Positions 9,092-17,842 of a DNA stretch of 64,000 nt are shown here, piece after piece (position 1 is the stretch's first letter; the number at the start of each line of letters is the position of its first letter). The notes beneath the pieces were generated by a model. The model did no database searches. It saw only the letters and a list, made by a program, of their open reading frames with translations, and was not told the DNA's origin. Source of the DNA: an uncultured Dehalococcoidia bacterium (GTDB lineage Bacteria > Chloroflexota > Dehalococcoidia > Lucifugimonadales > UBA1127); the NCBI GenBank assembly GCA_951812285.1, contig OX638292.1:1035008-1099007 (forward strand). The letters are read 5' to 3'. The translations under genes and the position numbers were made by a program.

Positions 9092-10556
9092 CCCGCCGCC
9101 GTCCGCTGAGGGCCAGCGCGGGCAGCAACGCCGCCAGCAGCAGCATGGCCGAGATGCGGAAGAAGTCCCGGAAGAGCGCGATGCTGGCGTCCGACACCGA
9201 TGACGTGTAGACATCCAGCTGCGCCTCGTATGCCGCCTGAGACAGGTCGGGCGAGGGCAATGGCAACGCGAGGCCCTGCGTCGCAGTCTGGAACTCGCCG
9301 ACGCCCCAGGCCGCCAGCGCGGCCATGCCGAAGGTCATGCCCACCATACGCGCCGCGGTCACCAGCGACGCCGACGTCGCCTGGTAGTCGGCCGTCGTCG
9401 CGTCCATCGCCGTCACGAAGACGGGCGCGATGACCAGCCCGAAGCCGAACCCGGCGAGGGCAAGGTGCAGCGTCATCTGCGGGTCCGCGATGTCGATCGT
9501 CCAGCCGCTCATGTACAGCAGCCCGATGCTGCCGATGGCGAGGCCGAACATGGTCAAGGACCGCTCGCCCAGCCGGTAGGCGAGGAAGCCGCCAATGACC
9601 GCGCCGACAGGCATCGCGCTGGTCATGCGCATGAGCCTCAGGCCACCCTCGAGGGGACTCTGCGCGAGCACCGTGTTGGCCATCAGCGGCACGGTCACCA
9701 TGGCCATGATGAGGGACGCGCCCATCAGCAGCTTCACCACGAGGGCCGCCGTTGCCTGCCGCGAACGGAAGAAGGAGGGCGGCAGCAGCGGGTTGGGCGC
9801 GCGGCTCTCGACCCACACCAGCAGGCCAACGACGATTGCGCCCACGCCGCCCAGCGCGTAGGGCCACGGCGACGAGGCGTCGAACGCCGACTGCTGCGCC
9901 GTCGCGAAGACGAGCATGGTCAGGCCCGCGACCATGAGCGCGCCGCCGACCCAGTCCATGCGCACACCGGGCAGGCTCGCGACGGGGAAGCCGCGCAGCG
10001 CCCAGATGAGAATGAGGGCCTGCGGAATGTCCAGCCAGAAGACCCACCGCCAGCCCCAGAGGTTAGTGATGACCCCGCCGTACAGCGGGCCGAGTACCAT
10101 GCCGGCCTCCGCGCACGCGCCGATGATGCCCACGGCGATGGCCCGCCTCGTGCCGGGGAAGGCGTGAACGGCCATCGCCATGCCGACGGGGATGGTCGCG
10201 CCGCCGCCGAGCGCCTGCACGACGCGCGCGCCGATGAGAAACTCGAGGTTGGGGGCCACCGCAGCGGCGAGAGAGCCGACGGCGAAAACCAGCAGCGACG
10301 CGCGGAAGAGCAGCGCATGGCCGTGCACGTCGGCGAGGCGGGCGGTCAGCGGGATGGCGGCGGTGAAGCCGAGGAGGTAGGCGGTGATGATCCACGCCGC
10401 GCGGTCGAGCTCCGTCGGCGGCACCTTCAGGTCGGGCATGACCTCCGGCAGCACCGTGACCACGACGGTGTGGTCGAGCGCCGCGGTCAGCACCGCGCCG
10501 CTGACGATGGCGAGGGGCAGCCACGCGCGCCAGCCAGTGGGAGCGTCGCCCGCCAT
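9069..10556 (-). CDS. MFS exporter, DHA2 (14-TM, EmrB/QacA/P55-like)
   Basis: Inner-membrane drug:H+ antiporter-2 type carrier, 495 residues and about 14 hydrophobic helices. Motif A is seen as ARLADVHGHALLFR and motif C of the fifth helix around GACAEAGMVLGPLYGG. A DHTVV motif lies in helix 1 (DHTVVVTVLP). The gene starts six bases after the stop of a minus-strand LprG/LppX-like lipoprotein gene, so the two form a tight operon. In mycobacteria the same gene pair (lprG-Rv1410c) moves triacylglycerides and lipoglycans to the outer envelope. A drug exporter remains possible. The 3' end overlaps the DUF192 gene. Confidence 0.88.
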   Translation of the reverse strand: MAGDAPTGWRAWLPLAIVSGAVLTAALDHTVVVTVLPEVMPDLKVPPTELDRAAWIITAYLLGFTAAIPLTARLADVHGHALLFRASLLVFAVGSLAAAVAPNLEFLIGARVVQALGGGATIPVGMAMAVHAFPGTRRAIAVGIIGACAEAGMVLGPLYGGVITNLWGWRWVFWLDIPQALILIWALRGFPVASLPGVRMDWVGGALMVAGLTMLVFATAQQSAFDASSPWPYALGGVGAIVVGLLVWVESRAPNPLLPPSFFRSRQATAALVVKLLMGASLIMAMVTVPLMANTVLAQSPLEGGLRLMRMTSAMPVGAVIGGFLAYRLGERSLTMFGLAIGSIGLLYMSGWTIDIADPQMTLHLALAGFGFGLVIAPVFVTAMDATTADYQATSASLVTAARMVGMTFGMAALAAWGVGEFQTATQGLALPLPSPDLSQAAYEAQLDVYTSSVSDASIALFRDFFRISAMLLLAALLPALALSGRRRATASSPA

Positions 10557-10562
10557 GGCTAG

Positions 10563-11303
10563 CTAGACCGCGCGGCCGGCGCCGGTTGCGGGGAGCGCTC
10601 GCACGGAGGGCCCCGCCTCGTCGAAGGCAGTGAAGTCGAGGATTCGGACCACCGGCTCAACGTCGTTGGCGAGCACCTTGCCGGTGATGCGCACGCGCCG
10701 CACGAGATTGTCATCGCCCACCCACACCTCGATGTCCTGCTGCAGCGTTCCGTCGGCGTCCGGGATTAGCGGCTGGATGTCCGCTCCACTGACGACACCG
10801 GTGATGCCTTGGCTTGACGTGCCGTCGAGCGTCTCGTCGTTCGAGTAGGCGGGGTCACCTATGGCCAGCAGGATGCCGCTGAGCGTGCTGCCGACGTTGT
10901 GCAGGTTGAACGGCAGCTGGCTTGACTGGAGCGACAGGGGTGTGCCGGACAGTGGGTCCGTCATCGTCGCGTTCTCGCCGTCCACCGTGATCTCCATTTC
11001 AAGGAAGGCGTTAAGCGCGCTCACCATGGCCTCGGCTGTCATGGCAGCCTGGTCCGGGTCCTGGACGGTCCCCTGCGCGCCCTGCAGCACGACGCCCAGC
11101 ATCAGAGGCGTGTGTCCCTCCTCGTGCGAAAGCGTGAACTCCAGCGACGTCACCTGCTCGATGCGCTCGGCGGCGGCCTCGAGGCGCTCCGACGGCGAGA
11201 GCTCCGGCGCCTCGTCGGTCGGGCCGCAGGCGATCAGCAGGGAGAGTGCAAGGGCAGACAACAGAAGCAAGGGGAAGTTCAGGCGCGAAGACTTCGGTGT
11301 CAT
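10563..11303 (-). CDS. LppX/LprAFG-like lipid-binding lipoprotein
   Basis: Predicted lipoprotein of 246 residues: a short basic N terminus, a hydrophobic stretch, and a lipobox ending in LLIAC (Cys26). The mature part resembles the LppX/LprAFG fold. It has an early helix (SERLEAAAERIEQVTSLEF), alternating strands, a central GVLQG-type segment and a late PDADGTLQQDIEVWVG strand region typical of LprG-like proteins. The ATG at 11303 was preferred to one 30 bases upstream because AAGGGAG lies just before it. First gene of an operon with the 14-TM MFS exporter, six bases downstream. It could shuttle lipids taken from the exporter. Family assignment is from memory of the pattern, not a search. Confidence 0.72.
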   Translation of the reverse strand: MTPKSSRLNFPLLLLSALALSLLIACGPTDEAPELSPSERLEAAAERIEQVTSLEFTLSHEEGHTPLMLGVVLQGAQGTVQDPDQAAMTAEAMVSALNAFLEMEITVDGENATMTDPLSGTPLSLQSSQLPFNLHNVGSTLSGILLAIGDPAYSNDETLDGTSSQGITGVVSGADIQPLIPDADGTLQQDIEVWVGDDNLVRRVRITGKVLANDVEPVVRILDFTAFDEAGPSVRALPATGAGRAV

Positions 11304-11983
11304 GGGCTCCCTTCGCAGGGCAGGATTCCTCACGCAGCGGGCATGGCGAGTGTATCAACGTCCGCCGTGTGCAAACAAGCTGGCCGGCGCCCCAATGCAA
11401 GGAACCGAGGGCCGGGAGGCGAATGGCCTGAGGGGTGAAGCCCGTGCGTGCGAGGCGGTGATTGTCCCGCGAGGGCGGACACAGTTGCGGCACGCATGTT
11501 TCCGGCGGCAAGCCGTATGTGGAACGGGGCCCAATGCTGTACCTGACCAGATACGGAAAAGGCACTTTTGCGTCTTCTGAGAAACAATTCCTATGCTAAG
11601 GACCTCTTTACAGATACGAATTGAATTTGGCAACAATTTTGTAGCTGAGATCGGCGTTTGAAGGCTCGCTTCGGAGCTTGCGGTGCAGGTGCGCCTCGTC
11701 TTCATGCAACCAGACTAGCGACAGGGGAATCGTTGGGGCAAGCACATGATGTCATGGTCCATGCGGAGAACTTGGAGCGAGCAGGTCAAGGGACGACAAG
11801 GTTGTGCCTGCGGGTCCCGGACGGAAGGGCAGAGGCCCTCCATCGATTCCACCCGTGGCTGGCCAAGCCGCGCAAGTAGCGCGTGCCACACCCCTGATGT
11901 ACACTACGCCGTCAGACGGCGGTCTCGTACGCGCGCATGAACTGCGAAGCGGCGAGCGCCGCAGGCACACGCTGGAGGAAGCC
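11304..11983. other. Non-coding stretch between the lipoprotein and amidohydrolase genes
   Basis: About 680 bases with no protein-coding pattern I trust: the open frames are compositionally odd and match no family. The middle (11560-11650) is AT-richer than its surroundings. TACACT near 11900 could be a -10 element for the downstream amidohydrolase. Nothing else was recognised. Confidence 0.5.
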
Positions 11984-13237
11984 ATGCCAGCATCGACGCC
12001 CACGTTCCGAATCCTCAAGGCCGACCGACTGATGGACGGCCGAGACTCCCCCGTGCAGACCGACGTGTCCGTGCTGCTGCAGGACGACCGCATCCGCGCC
12101 GTCGGTCCCGACGACCAGATCGCCTTCCCCGACGGCGCGTCCGGCGAGGTGCTCGAGTTCCCGGGCGGCACGCTGCTCCCCGGCCTCATCGACTGTCACA
12201 CGCACACGAACATGCCCGGCACCGGCCGTCGCGGCGAGGACGTCAACCGCGAGGACACGGACGCCATCCGCGTGCTGCGCTCGGCGCACAACGTCGCCAT
12301 CGCGCTGCAGACAGGCGTCACGACCGTGTGCGACTGCGGCGGCTGGAACGAGACGACGTTCTCCCTCAAGGAAGCCATCCGCGAGGGCACCGTCAACGGC
12401 CCGCGCGTGCTCGCATCCGGCCGGCCCATCACGACGACGGGCGGGCACTGCTGGTTCATGGGCTCGGAGGCGGACGGCGTCGACGGCGTGAGGAGCGCGG
12501 CGCGGCTGCTCATCAAGCAGGGCGCGGACTTCCTGAAGGTCATGGGCACGGGCGGCAGCACCCTCGGCACGGACCCCTTCCACCCGGCGTTCTCGATGGA
12601 GGAGCTGCAGGCCATCGGCGAGGAGGGGCACCGGCGCGGCCGGCCCGTCGTCGCCCACTGCCGCACCAACGACGCCATGCGCATGTGCGTCGACGCGGGG
12701 TTCGACGCGATCATGCACGGCTGGTTCACCGACGACACGGGCGCCAAGATGTACGACCAGGCGCTCGCCGAGCACATCGCGTCGCACGGCGTCCGCGTCA
12801 ACCCGACGCTGCAGATCACGCGCAGCCGCTTCTTCCTCTGGGAGGAGCGCAAGGCGCGCGGCGAGCTCTCGCCCGAGGAAGAGGCGCAGTACGAGCGCAT
12901 GAAGGCCAGCCACGGCGAGACGCTGTCCCACGCCGGGGAGCTCTTCAAGACCGGCGTCAAGCTCATGGCCGGTTCGGACTGCGGCTGGGGCTACTACCCC
13001 TTCGGCCACTTCGACCGGGAGCTCAAGGCAATGGTCGACGCGGGCCTGACGCCCACGCAGGCCATCCAGTCCGCGACCTACAACAACGCGGAGCTGCTCG
13101 GCGTCGCGAGCGACATCGGGACGATCGACGCGGGTAAGCTGGCGGACCTGATCGTCGTGGACGGGGATCCCTCAGAGGACATTACGCTCATCGGCAACGT
13201 CACCGCCGTCTTCCGCGGCGGCGAGCGCGTCAAGTAA
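11984..13237 (+). CDS. Metal-dependent amidohydrolase (imidazolonepropionase/prolidase-like)
   Basis: Cytoplasmic TIM-barrel hydrolase of the amidohydrolase superfamily, 417 residues. Metal ligands are visible as the HxH pair in GLIDCHTHTNM, a lysine in LKVMGTGG, a histidine in VVAHCRTNDA, a second in DAIMHGW, and the aspartate in MAGSDCGWG. The C-terminal GTIDAGKLADLIVVDGDP closes the beta-sandwich. The ATG at 11984 follows GGAGGA at the right distance. A second, unrelated amidohydrolase starts 20 bases downstream, so they form a two-gene operon. Likely substrates are amide or cyclic imide bonds in organic compounds or dipeptides; the exact reaction cannot be read from sequence. Confidence 0.88.
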   Translation: MPASTPTFRILKADRLMDGRDSPVQTDVSVLLQDDRIRAVGPDDQIAFPDGASGEVLEFPGGTLLPGLIDCHTHTNMPGTGRRGEDVNREDTDAIRVLRSAHNVAIALQTGVTTVCDCGGWNETTFSLKEAIREGTVNGPRVLASGRPITTTGGHCWFMGSEADGVDGVRSAARLLIKQGADFLKVMGTGGSTLGTDPFHPAFSMEELQAIGEEGHRRGRPVVAHCRTNDAMRMCVDAGFDAIMHGWFTDDTGAKMYDQALAEHIASHGVRVNPTLQITRSRFFLWEERKARGELSPEEEAQYERMKASHGETLSHAGELFKTGVKLMAGSDCGWGYYPFGHFDRELKAMVDAGLTPTQAIQSATYNNAELLGVASDIGTIDAGKLADLIVVDGDPSEDITLIGNVTAVFRGGERVK

Positions 13238-13257
13238 CGAGACGAGGAGGAAGCGCC

Positions 13258-14424
13258 ATGGCAATGGAGACGGCAATCAAGACCAAGAAGATCGACGCTG
13301 ACAGCCACTTTCTTCCACGAAGCAACTTCGGCGACCTGCGGACGCTGATGCCGGGTTTCACCGAGCAGGAGATGAACATCATCATCCGCGACACCGAAAC
13401 GTTCGCGGACCCGAACGCGCGCCGGGGCGGCTTCCGCGCCACCGCAGCGGGTCAGCGCACGGGCGGCGGCGACTCGACGATCTCCCAGGGCGTCAGCGCG
13501 TCGCGCAGGTCGGGCCCGATCGGCCACGGCGAGGCGCAGGACCGCGTGACGCTGCTGCCGGAGACGGGCTTCGACATGCAGGTGCTCATCCCGGACGGCA
13601 TCTTCGCCAATCCCTTCGGTTCGCCGCTGGGCCGACCCCGCGACCCCGCCGTCCGCCTCGCCCTGTGCAAGGCCTTCAACAACGCCTCGGCCGCCGCGCA
13701 GGACGAGTGCCCGGACCACCTCATCGGCACGGCCGTCATCCCCTTCCAGGACGTCGAGGAGTCCTGCATCGAGGCCAGGCGTGCCGTCGAGGAGCTCAAC
13801 CTCAAGGCCATCACCATCAACGGAAACTGGGCCGGCAAGAACTACGATTCACTGGAGCTCTACCCCTTCTGGCGGACGGTCAGCGAGCTGGACGTGCCGC
13901 TGTACGTCCACCACAACCCGTTCCAGTGCCAGGTGAACGACCATGTGCCCACCACGTACACCATCGGGTGGGAACGCTACAACCGGATGCACGTCAGCAA
14001 CTACCTGGGCTTCGCCTTTGAGTACATGCTCGGCATGGCGAGCCTGACCCTGGGCGGCGTCCTGAACGAGTTCCCTGACCTCAAGTTCGTCTTCTTCGAG
14101 GCGGGCGGCTCCTGGCTTCCGTGGCTGATGTACACCCTCGACCGGACGCACCACGTCGAGCCGCAGTGCTCGCGCGTGCCGAACCCGCCGAGCGAGTACA
14201 TCCGGCGCTCGTGCCTCGTGGCCGTCGAGCCCGACGAGTGGTGCCTGCCGCAGGCCATCTCGGCCATCGGCAGCGACAACTTCATCATCGGCAGCGACTA
14301 CCCGCACCCGCCGTCGACGTACCCGAACACCGCGGCGGGCATCGAGAACATGGAAGGCATCACCCAGGAGGACAAGGAGAAGATCCTGGGCACGAACATC
14401 GCGCCCTGGCTCAAGGTGGAGTAG
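13258..14424 (+). CDS. Amidohydrolase-2 family (ACMSD-like) hydrolase or decarboxylase
   Basis: TIM-barrel protein of 388 residues in the amidohydrolase-2 (PF04909) group, which includes aminocarboxymuconate semialdehyde decarboxylase. The N-terminal metal site has a DxH pattern (KKIDADSHFLP), a histidine pair occurs in YVHHNP, and the closing aspartate is in IIGSDYPHPPS. A GGAGGAAGCGCC site precedes the ATG. It lies 20 bases after the first amidohydrolase and before a terminator, so the pair is probably a small catabolic operon, perhaps for cyclic or aromatic compounds. Substrate unknown. Confidence 0.86.
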   Translation: MAMETAIKTKKIDADSHFLPRSNFGDLRTLMPGFTEQEMNIIIRDTETFADPNARRGGFRATAAGQRTGGGDSTISQGVSASRRSGPIGHGEAQDRVTLLPETGFDMQVLIPDGIFANPFGSPLGRPRDPAVRLALCKAFNNASAAAQDECPDHLIGTAVIPFQDVEESCIEARRAVEELNLKAITINGNWAGKNYDSLELYPFWRTVSELDVPLYVHHNPFQCQVNDHVPTTYTIGWERYNRMHVSNYLGFAFEYMLGMASLTLGGVLNEFPDLKFVFFEAGGSWLPWLMYTLDRTHHVEPQCSRVPNPPSEYIRRSCLVAVEPDEWCLPQAISAIGSDNFIIGSDYPHPPSTYPNTAAGIENMEGITQEDKEKILGTNIAPWLKVE

Positions 14425-14448
14425 GGACGAGAGGATCGGACGAAAGCT

Positions 14449-14485
14449 GAAGGGGGCGAGGACGTTTGATGTCCCCGCCCCCTTC
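14449..14485 (+). terminator. Terminator after the amidohydrolase operon
   Basis: Fifteen-base stem (GAAGGGGGCGAGGAC against GTCCCCGCCCCCTTC, one wobble position) with a 7-base loop, 24 bases after the stop codon. The following tract is only weakly T-rich (GACTTAGG). Confidence 0.75.
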
Positions 14486-14560
14486 GACTTAGGGTCATCG
14501 ATTGCAAAGGCCACGCAAGGCTGACGCCTTCAACAGAGATACGGGTGTGAGGGGTGGTAG

Positions 14561-16504
14561 ATGCTCCGGCGAGTTGCTCCTTCCCTCAGTGCAGGCAGAA
14601 TGCTCGACTCGACAAACCGCGCCCGGCAGGCCCTGCGGGTTTGCTTACTGGCCGCCCTGACCGCATTTCTCCTGGCATCATGCTTTCTCATCCCATCGGA
14701 CGAGCCAGAACTGTCGCCTGCCCCAACCGCTGCTCCCACACCGGGTCCGGCCCTGACCCCGGCTCCAGCGCCAACGCCGGCGACGGCCGTGGCGACTGAG
14801 ACTTCGCCTGTGGCGACCCGCGTACCTCCGGGGATTCCGGCGCTGCCTGTCGGCACATTGTCCGCGCCCATCACCACACCCTCACCCGAGGAAGTCGCAA
14901 TTGCTCACTTCGCACGTTGGATTCCGTGGTTTCAAGACGCGCCTTTGGCGTCCCAGGGCCGGGAGGCCAAGCTCTTGTTGGACACATGGTTTGCCTACCC
15001 GGAGTTGGGAATCGTCGCCGTACAACTGCCATGGGTGCTGGACGGCATGGACGAAGCCGAGAATGGCTCCATCGGGTATGTGCGTTACCTCGCATCCGTG
15101 GATGTCGAGCTGGCGAGGTTGGTTGCCGCTTTCCCCTGGTTGGAAGCGGGGATAGCCGGCCGTGAGAGTGAAATTGCCTTTAGGCTGGAGGAAGCGATAT
15201 CTGAAGACGTGGAGTTGGCGATACTCATTGCTGCCATTCCTTCCCTGAAGACCGGTGGCACTGCGGCGAATGTGTCTCTCGTTCGCGAAATGCTTGCGCT
15301 ATGGCAATCGGACTCCGGCCTTGCACGGGTTGTTGCAGGACAGCCGTGGGTTGCCGATGAGTTTGACACCTCTGAAATCCCCTCCATCCAATACGTAAGG
15401 GCTCTCTCGACGGTCGATGTAGGGCTTGCGGCTTTGGTTGCCACCTACCCATGGCTGGAGGCCGGGATAGTCGGGTATGAGCGGAACATAACATTGGACT
15501 TGCGGAGGGCGGCGGAGCAGGACCTGGAGTTGGCTTTGTTCATTGCTGCTCTTCCCACGCTTCAGAACGGTGGCACACCTGACAATGCGGTTCTCACCGG
15601 CCGCCTGAGGAAAGTCTGGGAAGTGGATCCGGGTCTCGCGCGGACAGTTTCAGCGATGCCCTGGGCCGCAGACGGAATGAATTCAACGGAAAGCAGCACT
15701 GTTAAGGAACTGACCAGGTTGGCTTCCTTTTCCACTGATATGGCCGAGCAAGCGACCGAGTGGCCGTGGTTCAGGGACGACATGTCAAGGCTAACGGCGG
15801 ACACGCTCGGTGCCCTTGCAGACCTGGCGCGAGTCAACCTCGAGCTAGCACATACTGTGGCAAGCATCGGCTGGGTTGGAAAACCCCCGGAGCCAACCTC
15901 CAGCGCTACCCTGCGTTATCTCGACAGGATGGCAATATACTCACTTCCCCTGGCCAGCAGCGTTTCAACTGCGTTGTGGTTTAACGACGAACTCCACAAT
16001 GATGAATTCCAAGTGATTGTAAAGCTCTCTAACCTTGCTCAGACTGACGCTGGGACCGCTGACGCCATCGCACCTTACCCGTTGCTGCTCGAGGGGCTCT
16101 TGTGGAGTCAGGGAACAACGGTCCTGCGATTGCAGGAAATCGCGAGGTACGATAGGCAACTCGCAAGGGATCTGGTTGCCTTGCACTGGCTTCGCGATGG
16201 TCTGTTGCGAGATGAGCATAGTGCAATTCAAAGCCTTTGGGACATTCTCCGGTATACCCGCGTAGGGGCCCAATTGGTAGCCGAACTCAGGTGGTTCAAG
16301 GAGGGAATGACTGATGAAAGGGTTTCCGCTTTGCGCTCGCTGGCCGTCCTTAGCCGCATTGACATAACCCTTGCCAAGAGCGTTGCGTCGCTGCCCTGGC
16401 TGACTGACGACGTCGATCGCTCAGAAGCCAATAGACTTCTTGAATTACAACGGCTTGCTGAGAGTGATTTGGAAGCAGCTCAGGAAATGGCAGACTCTCT
16501 GTGA
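14561..16504 (+). CDS. Lipoprotein made of fifteen 35-residue helical repeats
   Basis: Predicted exported lipoprotein of 647 residues, family not recognised. Residues 1-41 are a signal sequence ending in FLLASC (Cys41). Residues 42-111 are a Pro/Thr/Ala linker. From residue 112 to 636 the chain divides into exactly fifteen units of 35 residues without one insertion or deletion, followed by an 11-residue partial unit. Each unit has Leu-Ala at positions 3-4, Val-Ala at 7-8, Pro-Trp at 11-12, Asp-Gly at 15-16, Leu at 28 and 31, and Asp at 35. This suggests two short helices per unit stacked into a solenoid. The ATG at 14561 has GAGGGG upstream. Single-gene unit between a terminator and a convergent GNAT gene. 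Probably a surface binding or scaffold protein; function unknown. Confidence 0.9.
   Translation: MLRRVAPSLSAGRMLDSTNRARQALRVCLLAALTAFLLASCFLIPSDEPELSPAPTAAPTPGPALTPAPAPTPATAVATETSPVATRVPPGIPALPVGTLSAPITTPSPEEVAIAHFARWIPWFQDAPLASQGREAKLLLDTWFAYPELGIVAVQLPWVLDGMDEAENGSIGYVRYLASVDVELARLVAAFPWLEAGIAGRESEIAFRLEEAISEDVELAILIAAIPSLKTGGTAANVSLVREMLALWQSDSGLARVVAGQPWVADEFDTSEIPSIQYVRALSTVDVGLAALVATYPWLEAGIVGYERNITLDLRRAAEQDLELALFIAALPTLQNGGTPDNAVLTGRLRKVWEVDPGLARTVSAMPWAADGMNSTESSTVKELTRLASFSTDMAEQATEWPWFRDDMSRLTADTLGALADLARVNLELAHTVASIGWVGKPPEPTSSATLRYLDRMAIYSLPLASSVSTALWFNDELHNDEFQVIVKLSNLAQTDAGTADAIAPYPLLLEGLLWSQGTTVLRLQEIARYDRQLARDLVALHWLRDGLLRDEHSAIQSLWDILRYTRVGAQLVAELRWFKEGMTDERVSALRSLAVLSRIDITLAKSVASLPWLTDDVDRSEANRLLELQRLAESDLEAAQEMADSL
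14894..16468 (+). repeat. Fifteen in-frame 105-bp units (35 codons each)
   Basis: DNA encoding the fifteen 35-residue units. Units are divergent, but units 3-5 (15104-15418) and 6-8 (15419-15733) resemble each other much more than their neighbours. Unit 3 pairs with 6 (PWLEAGIAGRE and PWLEAGIVGYE), 4 with 7 (the degenerate PSL/PTL and GGT forms) and 5 with 8. This implies that a 315-bp block of three units was duplicated in tandem. The final 11 residues start a sixteenth unit. Confidence 0.88.
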
Positions 16505-16582
16505 ATTGCGGGTGGCCGGCGAATGGACTCGGCCCTTCGTTCACAGCCGAAAACCCTGAGCGTCTGATCCTGTTGAGTTGAG

Positions 16583-17179
16583 CTAACTTCCTGGCAACAG
16601 CGCCTCGCCTGACGCCACCGCCTCTGACCACGCCGCGGTCCCCGACACCTCCTGCACGCCAACCGGCGGTTCAGGAGCGGACCGGTCCCGCAGCCCCAGC
16701 TCCCAGTACCCTACGGTGTGCCACTTCCCCATCTTGTAGCCGACGTCGGTGAGGGTGCCAACGTGCCGGAACCCAAGCGATTCGTGCAGCGCGACACTCG
16801 CGTCGTTCGGCAGCGCGATGACGGCGTAGGCGTTGTAGTAGCCGAGGACGCGCAGGCATGCGAAGAGAGAGGTATACAGCGCCTTCCCTACGCCCTGCCG
16901 GTGATGCCCGTCCTTGACGTAAACCGACACCTCGACCGACCACTGGAACGCCACCCGCTGTCGATGCGCGCCGGCGTACGCGTAGCCGATGACCTCACTC
17001 CCGTCGACGCACACGAGCCACGGGAAACGCTGCAGCGTGGTCTCGATGCGCTGGGCGACCTCGTCGGCTGACGGGGGATCCGTCTCGAACGACACGGCGG
17101 AGTCGCGCACGTGCGGGGCGTAAATGGCCGCGCACTGTGCCGCGTCCGCCGGTGTCGCGAGTCTGATGCTGCGTTCCAT
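16583..17179 (-). CDS. GNAT N-acetyltransferase, phosphinothricin acetyltransferase-like
   Basis: Cytoplasmic acetyltransferase of 198 residues. The GNAT fold is clear: RLATPADAAQCAAIYAPHV at the start, then strand 4 SVEVSVYV, and the acetyl-CoA loop HHRQGVGKAL. The segments around NDASVALHESLGFRHVGT and MGKWHTVGYWEL match the phosphinothricin/methionine sulfoximine acetyltransferase group. The C-terminal 25 residues after the domain are extra and Pro/Ser/Ala-rich. The ATG at 17179 was chosen from this alignment; further upstream the frame reads through the next gene. Probable substrate: an amino-acid analogue or a free amino acid amine. Confidence 0.87.
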   Translation of the reverse strand: MERSIRLATPADAAQCAAIYAPHVRDSAVSFETDPPSADEVAQRIETTLQRFPWLVCVDGSEVIGYAYAGAHRQRVAFQWSVEVSVYVKDGHHRQGVGKALYTSLFACLRVLGYYNAYAVIALPNDASVALHESLGFRHVGTLTDVGYKMGKWHTVGYWELGLRDRSAPEPPVGVQEVSGTAAWSEAVASGEALLPGS

Positions 17180-17211
17180 GAGAGAAGCCTGGCCCGAAGC
17201 GCCGATACGGG

Positions 17212-17751
17212 CTAGGGCGTCAGCGTGGTCTTCTCCGGCAGCATTTCCATGCCGTTGAGCACGCAGGAAATCATGGAGTAGTAACCGACGGTGACGGTCA
17301 GGTCGGTCACGCCGCGCTCGCCGAGGGCGTCCTTCACGGCGTTGAACGTCGTGTCGGAGACCTTGTGGTCGTTCAGCAGCTCCAGCGCGAATTTGACCGT
17401 CAGCGCCTCGTCGTCCGTCAGCCCCTCGGGCGCCTTGCGGTCGCGGATGGCGGCGATGGCCTCCTCGCGGGCGCCGGCGTCCTTGGCCTGGATCTCGTGG
17501 GCGACCCACTCGTAGTGGGCGTCCCAGTGGCGCGCGATGACCAGGATGGCGAGCTCCAGCGGCAGCCTGGGCACCGTCGTCTCGAAGCGCACGTAGGTGC
17601 CGACGTGGGCAGCGCGGCCGGCGACGTCGGGGCTGTGCATCAGCGCCGCGAATGGCCCGCGCACGCTCCCGCGGCTGGCGGCGATGGCGTCGTAGATGGC
17701 TTGGTCGTCGGGGGAGAGCTGGTCCCGGGTGACCTCCGGCAATCTGGGCAT
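17212..17751 (-). CDS. Carboxymuconolactone decarboxylase family protein
   Basis: A 179-residue all-helical protein of the AhpD/CMD fold. It has the ELAILVIARHWDAHYEWVAH segment typical of the family, with histidines but no CxxC pair where AhpD would carry it, so a peroxidase role is unlikely. The ATG at 17751 follows GGAGGCTCCT. It lies upstream of the GNAT gene on the same strand with a 32-base gap. Members often accompany aromatic-ring or lactone catabolism, which fits the nearby ACMSD-like hydrolase only loosely. Confidence 0.85.
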   Translation of the reverse strand: MPRLPEVTRDQLSPDDQAIYDAIAASRGSVRGPFAALMHSPDVAGRAAHVGTYVRFETTVPRLPLELAILVIARHWDAHYEWVAHEIQAKDAGAREEAIAAIRDRKAPEGLTDDEALTVKFALELLNDHKVSDTTFNAVKDALGERGVTDLTVTVGYYSMISCVLNGMEMLPEKTTLTP

Positions 17752-17842
17752 AGGAGCCTCCACGGTCTGAGTAAGGGCGCGTTGAAGATACCCGCGAGAG
17801 GGTGGGGCGTCAAGGAGAGGGGGAGTGGGGGAGAGGGCAGGT

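Noticed and set aside
9465..10562. Long plus-strand reading frame opposite the 14-TM MFS gene
   Set aside because: It is the antisense of a well-supported membrane protein; such frames stay open because of high GC and codon bias, and the protein has no family pattern.
11355..11705. A minus-strand frame in the 11.3-12.0 kb gap
   Set aside because: Cys/Arg/Ser-rich with no ribosome-binding site or family pattern; the stretch is better left non-coding.
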